Part shown: positions 1-12,426 of the stretch, piece after piece
How the letters are laid out: each line of letters opens with the position of its first letter
Position numbering within the stretch: the stretch's first letter is position 1
Notes under the pieces: model-generated
Databases searched by the model: none
Told to the model about the DNA's origin: nothing
Seen by the model: the letters and a program-made list of their open reading frames with translations, nothing else
Made by a program: the position numbers and the translations under genes
Origin: Stratiolaelaps scimitus
Taxonomy: Eukaryota; Arthropoda; Arachnida; Mesostigmata; Laelapidae
Direction: 5' to 3'
Assembly (NCBI GenBank): GCA_019614645.1
Contig: JABWDB010000021.1
Location: forward strand, 3,596,001 to 3,660,000
DNA length: 64,000 bases

Positions 1-177
1 AATATAGCGACGTCTATTCTCGTAAGTTTCAATTCATAATCTAATACATTGACATATTTAGATCACATTTGATGACGCTTCATTCAAGGCGCGGCGTTTG
101 GAGAAAGCACTGGCCACTCATAATTGCGACAATAAAACAAATGTCAAACTTTACTAAAGCTCAGCTCAGCAACTCAC

Positions 178-326
178 CTTCAACAAATCTTAATATTGTA
201 CATGGTATATCAGGCGGGAGTTGCAAATACTTGTGAAGGTCCATACATAAGCAAATAATATACAGAATAGAAAACAAATCGGCATCGCTAGGCAAACTCC
301 ATAGTCGGGTTAAACGGCCCATGTCG
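178..326 (-). CDS. candidate orphan coding exon, weakly PDE-like
   Basis: This is a 149-nt open block on the minus strand, between a plausible acceptor (…atattcag) and a strong donor (G|gtgagt). It encodes about 49 residues including DADLFSILYIICLCMDLHKY and then LQLPPDIPCTILRFVEG. The spacing of hydrophobic positions (a helix, a D-L-H-K turn, then a helix ending in R-F-V) resembles the start of class I cyclic-nucleotide phosphodiesterase domains, just before the YHN metal-binding motif. That motif would lie in the next exon, outside the window. No partner exon was found upstream. The call rests on borders and pattern only; it could be a chance open frame. Confidence 0.28.
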
Positions 327-3300
327 CTGAATATGCGATTATATAGTAGATATAATAGACTTGATTTTAGTGACACGTGTGTCACACGTAAAAAGCCCAT
401 AGACAACCATTATACAATACGTTCAGCTCAGACGAACCAGAATATCAAGCGTTTTTACGCTGTACGCATGACCGTTTCGGTGCGCCGCCTACCTGAGCCA
501 CCATTTCCGACATGAGCCATGTGACCTTGCAACTTAATGTGACATATGAGTCTTTCATGAACCACTTCACGCGCATTTTAGCCACGAAAGCACCCGATGA
601 CCATCGTGTTCGCAGATCTCCTGTTCGTAGTTTCACTATCGTAAGAAAGAAGAAGTTGTGGTTTCACTACTAACATTCAAAGAAACATTTTTATCTACAT
701 CTGTGGGTGGTACTTGTTTTTGTATCTTGTATTGTTCGATTATTAGATTCCAATGATATTCAAAAGGGTGCAATATTCTAGTAAATGTTTAAGCATACTG
801 CGGATTTGAGTGTTGATTCACGCTCTTCGCGTGACATGCCGCACGTGCATATAGAGGTGGCCGATTTGCGGTGTCTATTCGATTTGAAACAATAACGGAA
901 ATCGTTCCCGAACTGCCACAGCGACTACGGTGTTAATACTTAGATTTCGACGTTCCTGCAGATTCGGCCTATCTGCGATTCATTTCCGATCGGATGCAGC
1001 AATATGATAAAGACACAACTACAGCAAGTATCCGAATTATTCGTCTAACAATCGTAGTAAAAGTTATATATATAAAAGCAGAAGTCGCAACTATCGTGTG
1101 CCACAATTACAGCGTAAAACAGGATCTCGGTCGGTCGTCGAATGTCTATTGATGAAAAGGAAGATTCTACGAAGACTCGGATAAATTACCCCAGACATTA
1201 AATGATCATATACTTTCTATTGTATAATAATTTCCAAGCAATAAAATATTACCTTCATGATAATGTCATTACCATTAGGAAATTCGAAATCGAAGAACAA
1301 TTCACTGACCCACGTATGACCCACGCGTTTAAATGCAACACGTGAGCGGTGACTTAGATGCCCTATCGCGAAGTTCGCGCAATTTTTAGGCGCCAAAGAT
1401 CGCTGAAATCCTTTGAATCAGCATCAAATTGTTACAATGATCGCTTGTGAAGGTGATCATACGCTGGCCTGTAAGCACGTATGGAGCCTCCTATTATACA
1501 GTTACATAAAAACCACATCACATTCTCAAAGTCCTTACTGTATTATGAAATCGTAACATATTTGAAAAATCATAATCTGGGTACCGATGTCCTGCTCCAG
1601 GCGCATTATTGATCTTCATAAACTAGACTTCTTGTGTATAGCTTTGTCCCATATCCGGTCTGCATGAAGGGACACTCTTTCAAAAAACTCACCCCAAAAT
1701 AGTAGAAAATTAATGATTCAAATGCATTTGAAGGAAAATATTGATGTAACTATGAAAAGTTGAACTGACAGGAAGCCACGTTAATTAATAATGAACCGCG
1801 GCGTCGGGATATGTCGGCTTGAACGAGAACTAAATAGAACCGAGTGGGCACTACGATAACGTATAACCGTTAATTGTCGAAAGACAAATCAAGCGTTTTT
1901 GACATTTCGTCCCAATTCAGTAGAGTGTCTCTGTTATATCCGCTCTCTTCCTACCAACCTCAGCCACGTCGGAGCGTTCGACGGTTGTATCACAAAGTGC
2001 GCTACACTCTGACACCTATCTTCCGCTAAACAATTTTTCGACACAAAGCAAGAGATCGAGAAGGCACCGATCGGCACCGGATCCATCGTCCGAGTGCCGT
2101 GGGATTACGATGGAGGAGGCTCCCGAAATGGCGAGCAGCCGCAGATGGCCTATGCCGTTGCCGCTATCCTCCTCCGATATGCTGTGCTGACTGCGTATCT
2201 TTTCGTGGTTGCTTGCTGTAGCCGCCCGAGTAGCAATAGCAGTAGTAAGGGCTCTTGTGAGGGCCGAAATACGGCTCCAGCGTAATCCCCGCAGTTAATG
2301 GGCCCTGAAACTGTTGTTACCGTTGTTCTTCCGGTGCTTGTATATATATATATATATATATATATGGTACATCTCTGTTCGGTCCATCTGGCGCTTTGGG
2401 AGAAACCCGAAACAGGACGAACGTCAACAATATCAAACCGTTCATTCAACAGAGTCGGACGACCGTTAAAGGCTGACAGCGCATGAGTGTGGTGCTCCTT
2501 GGCCCGACCGCTCGCCTTCCTCACGTTGCTCACTCTTAAGTGCCTACCACTACCGCGACCACTACTGATGCTGCTGTTGCTGGCGGTGGTGCTTGTGCTG
2601 GTAGTATATTTTGTGTACCCCAGTGCCACATCCCGTCACAGCACGGACTCGCTGTTCTTATGCACCGTCTACATTGCCTCGCTTCGGTGCTCTGCTACAG
2701 GAGAAAAGCAGATGTGTACGTATCTGTAACAGAGCGTTGTACACTAACATGTTGTGCGCCATGTTGACTGTGCCGCTGCCGGCGGGTCGGTTTGACCAAA
2801 ACAGCAGGCGTACACTGTCTGGGCCGATGGCTGTACTGCCCACTACAGAATGGCGGTGGTCGATAGAAACGCGGACGTTATTGCTCGAGTTAGGTAGGCA
2901 GACGGGCCAGTTTCCTCCAAGGGGGTATTGCTCTCGTTGTTCTTCTTCTAACATACTCACAGCGTTCAGCTGTTCCTCCGCGGCGGTGTTGCCGTGTCTC
3001 GGCCGCTGACATGGAGAGCCAGAGTGTTATGCGTTGCAGCCGATGCCCCCACACAGCCAGCACGAACATGAGGTAGACATCCGTCTCATTGAATCGCAGA
3101 TCTCTACTTCGCGTATACGATGCAGATATCATTATAGATAGGCTGTTGGCGGGCGTATCGATACGTTGGCTATCAGAAAGCTGAAAAAACGGTTTGAATC
3201 GAGCATAAACTGGCAAATTACACTTCTCTTTAGAGCAATCTATAATACATCAATTGATGACGTCATTCCTCACAATTCCTACATTAGGATCGTACGTAAT

Positions 3301-6300
3301 TATGTCAGTCAAGTTTGTTTGATGCCGAAATATAGTATTTGGCGTTATTTGGTGTTTAGTGATGGCTCGACCAGAGACCGTTTCCTTTGCTAGGATCCTT
3401 CCAAGGGAATTGATTCATTATTGCAGATAAAATTATATTCTCTTCGCGACACGTAAGGCAAACAAGAAATCGCGTCAAGACGTTGGGAGGCTAAAAATGA
3501 AATATTATTTGGCCTTTTCAAACTTCCCACAGTGTTTGGTATCTGGTCAAATAACTACATTCAAATTCATCTTCTGTGATTATACATAACAAAATTAATT
3601 CTATTATTACTTCCCTTCGACGTTACGTTTCGAAAACAACAGCTTCAACCACCGTTAATAATAGAACTTAAAATTCATTGCCACAACACTGAATTACAAA
3701 CTGTAGCTCATATTCAACTCGTGAGTCCTTTGTTCATCGGAGGGGTAACCCATCTGGTGAAAAGCTCACTTGTAATGAAATTCCCTTTATATAGGCGTAT
3801 TTGAGTTGAATTCGTACCTTTAGAAGTCACGAAATAATAGATAGCGGTATCTCATACAAATACATGGAATGATGTGTAGTCAACGTCATTTTTGTGGTTT
3901 TGTGTGGTTCTATCTCGGACCTGTTGCTGGCGAATAAGATTAGTGGACTTATTATACCAAATGACATTTCACACGGCGATTTGTTTCGAAGAAAGTCGAC
4001 CTCGTTCCATTTTGTCGTAAACCCTGTTCCCCATAACAGCTGAAATACTATTCACAGGACCATAGGAAGACTACTGAGAACGTACATGATGAACAATACT
4101 AAAATAGTTCGACATTACTATTTACTGGAAAGACCCCGAAAAGTGTGCCATAAACCATCTGTGCATGAACCAGGGAAAGCTTAAATCAGCATGCATATAT
4201 ATATATATATATATATATATGGTAGATAGAGATTGTCGCAGTGTGCTTGAGTTACAAAAGTATGCCTTAAGTTACGTTGTTATTACATTTGATTTTTTAA
4301 GTTCCGAAGATGGGAGATTTCGTAGCCTATGTTTAAATCCCTTCGACAGCCCTAATCTGTAAATTCATAATGTTTACTCCATTTGCTCAAGCTAAAAAAA
4401 TGTTTGGCTGTGTATTAAATTAGTTTGCAGTCTCACAGCTTTCGTCACTGTCATCATAATTATTATACATAATTTTCCACTACAGGTTTATATATCTACG
4501 GTGAACCATTATGCATTACACCGACTTATTTTGTTGTCAATAAACAGGTCTGCGGCACTTCATTGAAGTGTATTATTGGTCTCCTCAACAGCAAACAAAA
4601 TTTCGTGAAAATTTATTTACTATTACATTATTCTGCTCTTGAAGTGAGTCTTGTTTCAACTACACAACATGGTCTTCTTCCTATTCCATATATTTGCCGT
4701 TTTACTTTAGACTTCCCAAGTTGACTTACATCATCCGTTCATTATTTCATTACATCCCGTTATCAATACCACGCCAAGGTGACAATGTTGTTAATGATGA
4801 TGATCTGATCATTTTCCCGTATTGTCAAGTCCATGGACATCATGGCGCAATTTGACTTAAGTCACTGAAACGCGCCTTGCCGCCAAGTACCGGCGGAGGT
4901 TCCCCTATGGTCGCAAAAGGATGATACCAGACGCGAAAGCAACCAGCATCATCGTCACAAGTCACATAACAACTCAGCGTCCGCTCAAGCTGTTCCCTTA
5001 CACCGACGACATCATAGCAGCAGCAGCCCCAACGTCTCCGTTCATTTGGCGCCAAAAACGGCATAGTTTTTCCTGCTTCGCGGCTCCAGTGTGGCAGCCG
5101 TCGGCGCCTCCTCCGCCGCCGCCACCGCCGCCGCCACCACCGCTAAAACGTTAGCCATGTCCCAACGACGTCGACGACAGCGGGAGTACCAGCCACGCCA
5201 AGACAGACCGCGCCGACAACACGAGCGAACGGCAGAGCAATAGACCTTGTTGTTGTTGGCGCGCGAACTAACGCCGCGCGCGCGCGCGTTCAACGTCATC
5301 TAGGCAGCCAGAAAGGCAGAGACGGTGACGATAATGACAGCAGACGACAGATGAGACACAGCCGTCGCTATCACGAAGCGGTAAAAAGGAAGGACCTGTG
5401 GAACATGCGGCGTCGGTAGGTCGAATAGGTCGAGGCACATAGACCTCTCAGCTGCTGCATATCGATGTCAATATCGATATAGATAATAATAGATACGTTT
5501 AGATAGCGCTAAACTTCGATGATGGCTAAAATGTTAATGTAATGTTGGTGGATGGGCGGATCGATGCGTGCAATGGAAATGTCAGGAACAGGTGACGGAG
5601 GCTTGTGGATGGATGACGATCCGATCATGATGGTTGTAGTGATCCGGAATTCGCCACCTAGTAACAAATCACGTATAGTAACTGTTCGTGGTTTACCATC
5701 CAAGGCCGGGTTCCATTGCTGACGCTGCGCAGGTTATCATTACCACTGCGGCGGAATGAACAGCTCTAGGCCTCAATCTTCGCGCCTCGCCACGGCCCGT
5801 GGTGCTTAATCCTGACGGCAGCGACTGGTAGACTGACCCAGATATGCCGCGTCAGGGCGACCACAGCCACAGAACAGCCTGAGTGACACTGGACATGCAA
5901 AAGAAATAACGCCCATGAATCACACCCGATGATTTTGACAAAACTCCTAACTCTCTCCTTCTTGCCTTCCGGTGGGAGTGGGACATCGTGACACTAGGGA
6001 ACAACATTGCAACAACACGACCACCATTACCCTGCAGCAGCAGCCGGACGTGGTTACTCTTTCTCCTTGTCGTGGTTCACTGGCGCCGTACGCCATGGAT
6101 CAACATGACCAGGTCCAAGTCAAGAGGATGAAGGACAACAATGATGATGGAAGATAGAGACCGTACGTATGGTACCAATATACCATGCTACAGATAGGAC
6201 AAGTAGCTAGATGTCGAGTATGTGACCGAGTGATGCAAATTAATATCTATCCATGACAGAATAGTGAAACCATCTCCGTAATGGTCCACCAGCGTTAATA

Positions 6301-9300
6301 AATAGCTTTAAATAATAAATTTGTGTTTTGTATACTGCATAACGTACTTGACCCAACACGTCCGTTCTGGGCCAAATGTCCGAGTTGCTGCGGAGGCCTG
6401 GGTTTACAAATACAAATCGCTTCTAAGGTTGGTATAAACGTATACCGATTCAATCATTCATTCATTCATTCAACAAATGAATTTATTGTAAGTTTAACGC
6501 ACCGCTATCTGTCCCTCCTGTGCCATTAGGAGGCGGCGGGCGACTTGTGAGAACCTCTCACTGAATAGTTCTATTGATAACAGTTGGCACCAACAGCTGA
6601 GGATGAGAGAAGGGGGCTATTATTAATTTTAGCTTTTCAAACGGCAAACATCTGTATCATTGGTTCTTCGTCTCTTCTAAACACCAGAGCCTTCAATCCG
6701 CGCGTTGTCGTTTGACTTTTTTCACTTCGTGTTTTTTAGCTCGTTAGCACATCCTGTTCAAAGTTCTGACAGGGCGCACATGATAAGTAGTCGTGGTGCT
6801 CTGTCGAATGGCTTTCCTGAATCATTAACGAAGTTCGTATGTGCAATTATTAGATTCAATCAATAGTGTTGGCCACCGTGCCACCGCTATTTACAAGTAG
6901 TGTACATCAACAAGATGGAATCTTGAACAACGAAACCAACAGCTGAAATACGTAGCTGGGTGCATATGCTGACAATCAAGTTGACACAGGCCGACAACGA
7001 CTCGACAGCACAGTACAACTGTGCTAATGACGCTGTTTATAGTGGACTCCGTGTGACTGTACGTAAGCGTACCACAACCGCTGTCGCGGCGGACACCAGC
7101 GCTAGAAAATAGATAAAGCGATATCTAGTAGTCGACGCTGGTAACGTCCGACCGCAGGAATAAGTCAAGAATCGCCATTGGTCGCAGGTAGCACCACCGG
7201 CGTGGTCGCGGGACCAGATGGTCCGCAGTGGCAAGCAGTGGTACCAGCCCTGTCCCGCCAGCAGCCGAAGTCCCCTGTGACGCCGCCTCTGCAACACCGA
7301 CCACCAGCTAGACCATCATCAGCTGCCTCTGTCGTGAAGGCCACAACCACGACAGGGTGTCTTTCACCCCCTAACGGCCGGCCAGCCGGCCGGCCCCTTG
7401 ATGATGGCAAAACACGGCGAAACGACAAGAAGGAACGGCGCCAAGCGCCATCGAAATACAGCAGGACTGGAGCGGTTCGCTTTTGTTGCGTAAAGGAAAA
7501 GAGCACCACTGTTGAGACGATACGACAATACCCCGCTTGCTCACTATATCAACTTGCCGCGTGTGTATCGCTGCCGTCATCCTGCGGTGGAGACGTTATC
7601 AGTTTTCTTGTCGGAACTTCTCTTCCGGGGCCAGCTGGAACCATCGATATTATTGTCGATTGTATTACTCCCGCCATCCCTGTTCATTTGTGACCGTGGT
7701 TGTGTGTGCTTGCGCCGGACGTTGCTGTTTTCTGTTGCGCTGTTGTTAATATTGCTATTCGTATAATAATCAAATATATTTCAATATGTATGTATATTTA
7801 ATAGAAAATTTACCTGAGACACACCAGAGCCTAGCTATCTTACATTGCACCGGATGTACACACTTTTCCTGGAAGTCAAATCAGTTCTAATTCGAATGCC
7901 TGTCATTGCCTTCGGGGATTTAGTTATGTTAAATGTTCATATGACAGCTTATTGAAAATTCAACAAATTCGTAATCACATACCTGTGCTTCGATTGGATT
8001 TTTCTGCATAGGAAGGACTAAAACATGGTGTCCATAGCGGAGCACACAAAATGAGGTGGGATTTAGACAACTGAGGTGGGGTTTAGGCGAATGATTCGAT
8101 ACGACTGAAATGTGCCTACAAAAAATATTAAATTATTCAATCATTTCAAAGAAAAGGTGACTTCCTTTTTCTTCATATTTTGTGGTTTTCCAAAAATGCG
8201 AATATATAATTAATAACACTATGCTGCTATTGTTGTTGCGATTATTGTGGGCGTTCCAGTCGCCGTTGTTATTAAGTTACTGAGCAAATTAAGTTACATG
8301 GGCAGATTGGCAACCAACTGCCATTGCTGGCCAACCAACCACCCAGTCTGCATTTCGATATTTGCGTTTGTTTGTTTGTCCGTGCGCGTACGTTAGAGAC
8401 AGAGATAGAGAGCTCGTCTGTGGGTTTCAATCAAGCAGCTTCACCAGCAAACTCTCGACTCTCCGCTAGCTTACATTCTCTGTTAATAAGAGTGGCGTCT
8501 AGATGCCCAAACGACATTATTGGCATTAGCTCTGCGTGGTGTAGCGCATTACATTGTACACTACAATAGCTCAAAGAAGATCATGAAGGTGGCTGGAATG
8601 AGGGTGTATCTCGCTTGCCCTTGGAGACATGACCATTACTACATCTTATTAAACACTGCTACTGGTCAGTCTAAGGTGATGGTTCTGGTTTCCATGAGAA
8701 CCCCGCCATTATTACTATTATTATTACTATTATGTTGTGCCGCACTGTTGATCACTCATTTAACTTTCTTCTCGCCCTTCAAAACCCCAACACGCCCATC
8801 CTCCTTCGCGGCATTTATGTGAAGCTTGTAAGCAAACACAACTGAGGGAAACGCGATCGGTTATCGCGGTGGCCGTGTCACTGAAGCTGGTGCTTCCGTC
8901 GCTCGCCGCTTTGTCACTGCCATTCGATTGTTGCGACGTTGGGTGGCGTATCGTTCGACAGCAACTCGAGCTGCTTCTAAAGCGCGGGCGACTTTAGTGG
9001 CTCTTGGCCGCGAAACGCACCGAGGCGCATCCAAGGGCCCACACCGATACTGTCGCATTGAAGGAACAAACGGACAGGCTGTCCCCGATAGGGCCAGTCT
9101 AACTGGCGGTCGAACTGAACCAAATGAACCGCTTGTCTGATTCTTCTTTCCAGATTACTGTTGTCATCGTGCTGTCGCAGCTTACGAATGTTATATAACA
9201 AACAGATAAATGCTGACGATACCTGTGACCCAACATATCTACGCTCGTCGTTGAGTTCGTAGGTCGTTCCTCGCTCTGGAAATATAAGACGACAATTGAT

Positions 9301-9606
9301 TACCTTCAAAATAGGGGTTTATATCGAAAGTCCTGTATACCGGTCATACGCCGCGAGATATAAAGCACTGTTAGGTATTTCGGTGGCTGCAGCTATACAT
9401 AGATACATACAAACACGAATGTGTCAGAGAATTTAATCTATCTTTTAGTTCACTGTAACATCAACAACAATCAAGTAGAATAGCTTTCCAAGCAGGTGAC
9501 CTTGTGGAACGAAACTATCATGGATGGGTTAGGGTAAATGTGAGAATTTAATTGATTTTATTATTCAACGGGTATGAATAGTAATAGTATATATATACCC
9601 AATGAG
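327..9606. other. long stretch without a secure gene; GC-rich blocks and microsatellites
   Basis: No exon chain or known domain was recognised on either strand. The stretch alternates AT-rich DNA with CpG-rich blocks near 2.0-3.05, 4.85-5.45, 7.05-7.7 and 8.85-9.15 kb, which have the look of promoter or 5' untranslated regions. A TATA-like box (tataaaag) sits at 1071-1078 on the plus strand, followed only by a 19-codon ORF at 1141-1200. Simple repeats include (TA)n at 2341-2365 and 4195-4220, a CCG/CCA run at 5107-5143, a (CG)n run near 5272-5288, (ATTC)n near 6450-6478, and an ATT-rich run at 8707-8732. Confidence 0.5.
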
Positions 9607-9678
9607 TTAAGCATGAGGCTAAAACAAGTCAATATCTACGCTAAATAAATACTGACTTGTTTAAGCCTCAGGCTTTAA
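9607..9678. ncRNA. candidate miRNA-like hairpin (or foldback element)
   Basis: The left arm at 9607-9635 and the right arm at 9649-9678 are nearly perfect reverse complements. They share the core GAGGCTNAAACAAGTCA, with only a few mismatches and one one-base bulge over about 29 pairs. The loop is about 13 nt. Arm length and loop size fit a metazoan pre-miRNA; I do not recognise the sequence as a named miRNA. A small foldback transposon remnant would look the same. The strand cannot be decided from the sequence. Confidence 0.35.
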
Positions 9679-10210
9679 TGTATTGTTATATTTATTTATG
9701 ATGAACTACCTGACAAAGGTGGATAAATGATGAATGCGAATATTTACGCATAACTGCAGTGTACAGTGAACTAAGCTGCAGAAGCGTCATTATCTGGCAG
9801 TAGTTGGCTTATTTCTACCAAACATCGCTGCCCCATTATAATATAACCCATCATCACGAGTTGGTGGTGACGTCGAAATGGAAAGTGAACCTGATACCTA
9901 AAAATAAGGTCTTGTCAGGTTCGACTTCTACCCTCTATTCGTTTGATTTCGACGCGAATCAAGCCATTTTTCACTTTGGCTTAAATCTAACCAACGTCAA
10001 ACGCATGTGTTTCTATTTTTCACTGTCCCAGTACGACACCTTTTCGCCAATTTCGCCTCTCCGATACCATCTAGATACCTGCCTATTCCATATGTGCGCC
10101 TTTTGTCGATAGGTAAAAATCCATCGCCGTCTGCTTTGCATATGATCGAGTCAGTTCTTTTCTAAATTTCTCTGCAGCATTTTCTGTTTTAACATCTATC
10201 TGTCGGTCTA

Positions 10211-10212
<2 letters not shown>

Positions 10213-10255
<43 letters not shown>
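10213..10255. repeat. (TA)n microsatellite
   Basis: Uninterrupted TA dinucleotide run of about 43 bp, flanked by tctatc and ctacct short repeats. Confidence 0.95.
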
Positions 10256-10257
<2 letters not shown>

Positions 10258-12240
10258 ACCTATCAGCGAAATGGCGCGAGGGCGCCAATTCATTTGGGGG
10301 ATGCCGCATTACTAATGTGGTTGCGCAGTATCTGTTGCTCGTATGATCGTTTCACCCTTCATGTGCCGAACTACAGACACACACACACACACACATAGAC
10401 ACTTTGCCAAATTAGGAGGAAGAGTGCGTTGGGGTGGGGTGGCCTGTGGGGGGATGTTCCCTAGAGATGGATCTCTCCGTTCAGCAGCGATTCTGTTTCT
10501 CGGGTCCCTGCTTCGCCGTCTCTCATTGTATCTCACTGTCTGTCACACGCTCACTCACCGCTCACTTGCTCGATGCTCGATATCGTCCTCTGTCGCCATA
10601 TGGTCAACAAAACGAACGAAATGCACAATGAGCGAGAGGCTAGCGGCATCAGCAGCGGCAGCAACGATTCGTCCGTCCCTCCGTGTGTGTATTAGTTCTT
10701 ATGGCCGCGTGCTCTTTGGTTCGCGTAGAATTGTATCGTATTCGCCGACGCATTCTGACAATGCTGCTGCTGCTCCCTGGGCTCTCGAACAGCGAGAACA
10801 GCAGTTGACTGAATGCATTGACGCCTGCCGACTTCACGTTGGCCGTCTTCCAGCTACCGGAGGCGACGGTGGCGTCGGCCAGCTAGTTCTTGGCGCTTCT
10901 CTCGGCGCTGCTGCTGCTGGGCCGTTCTTCTGTCTGTTCAGTCTGACATTGGTCGGCCGTCGAACTCCTGCTGGCACTGAAGGACCTTCGAATAGACGAT
11001 GCATGCTTCTCTATTCGCGCGGAGCAAACGTCTGTTCGTTGCAGTACCGTCTACTCGACGCAGCACGCAACGTATCAGCCACTGACACACGCCGTAGACC
11101 GCAGAAACATGCGCGCGTAAGTGTCAGCCCCAGCATACGTTCAGCACATCGTATATATATATATATATATATACGTATAAATATATGCGCGTGTATAGGC
11201 CCAAGTCATATCGACCAAGTGCGCAAGTGGTTGTCGCCCTTAGACGATGAACAAAACTGTTGTCTATTGAGCTTGCCACCAATTTCCGCCATATTGGCCT
11301 ATCTCGCTCACACATACATCAAGTAAATATACAGTCGCACAACATTGAACAGTCGTCTGACATCGAACGTGGAGCAGAAACCCACGAGGTGGGTGGTCGT
11401 TACGGTGTCTGCCCGAAACCTAAAGTAAGAGCGAGATATTTTATCATCAGTCTCTTTCGCGCGCACACTGCGCGGAGAATGATTTTACGCGCCCGACTTT
11501 AAATCTCAATTCGAATAACTTTTCTTGGTTTATTCGGTCTTCGAGACGCCGTTCGTTCGAAATTGATACAGAGACGGACCTTGCCAGAATTGGTCTACGT
11601 TTAATCGCTCTCGGAGATATTTATTTGATGATAAAAACGATAGTCACCGACCGAGTGAGAATGTAAGGTGCGTAGCACACATCCGCCAATGACTACAGGT
11701 GACTAGATGTGCACCAACATGATATAGCCATCATAACGCACTGTTGGTGAGGCAGACGTTCGCGTAGGAATTATTTATTTTATTATAGTTGCTGTGTACG
11801 AGTGCCACACATCATCAAGCATTTACCAGTCACGAATTACGTGTTATCAAGGCTGAGTGACTTTCTGGAGGTTTACCTTGCAGGAAAATCAATAAGTACC
11901 GACATTAAAGGAATTGCACAAATTTTAGAAGCAATCGCCCACCACACACTTCGCCAGTGAGAAATAATCGAACGATTCGACAATATATAATTGCCTCTAT
12001 TTTATTCAATGAAGATGGTCTGTTATATGCCATCGCTTAAGGTGCATGCAGCTACGCTTGCAGCAAAAGCATCCGTCCCATGAATGTCGATGGTGTGAAA
12101 TGTAATGAACGAGAGAAACTCAGCTTGCAGTAGTAATATTAGTTGTAGTGAACATGTCCATGCGTGAATTGGTTAATCCTTTAGTAATAGGATGCGCGAG
12201 CTTAACATTTCCAATATCATAAACACATTCCCCCCCCCAA

Positions 12241-12393
12241 AATAGGCTATCTACTGACAGCTGTAACGTCGAGAGAAGATTCCTACTATAAACGCAATTG
12301 CCCTCGCTGTGCAGAGGCAAACAGACAATGCCATCTCCTCCCACGGGACCATGACAGCCCCGGCCTAACACCAACTGTCCCCAACTAATCATT

Positions 12394-12400
<7 letters not shown>
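12241..12400 (+). repeat. interspersed repeat, copy 1
   Basis: About 160 bp align by eye with 35115-35295. Shared blocks are ccctcgctgtgca, gcaatgccatc/gacaatgccatc, tcctccca/cctccctc, gggaccatgac/gatgaccatgac, a run around caccaactgtccc, and a common end cattgtat. A more decayed third copy appears reversed at 18461-18532. The family is not recognised; it could be a SINE or the end of a LINE. It ends directly against a (TA)n run. Confidence 0.6.

Positions 12401-12426
<26 letters not shown>

Noticed and set aside
2487..2729. Open frame with a strongly hydrophobic leucine/valine segment, like a type II membrane anchor
   Set aside because: No ATG at the start and no downstream exon with a domain was found. 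The hydrophobic run comes from CTG/GTG-rich simple sequence.
4921..5154. Open frame ending in a polyproline run
   Set aside because: The run is a CCG/CCA simple repeat. The frame has no other protein-like feature.
7178..7693. 171-codon plus-strand open frame
   Set aside because: It starts at a non-ATG codon in a CpG-rich block, with a GGCC-type inverted repeat at 7375-7395. No domain and no splice context.
10343..11326. 327-codon plus-strand open frame
   Set aside because: It runs through (AC)n and (TA)n microsatellites and a CpG-rich block, and has no domain or protein-like composition. The length reflects GC-rich, stop-poor DNA.
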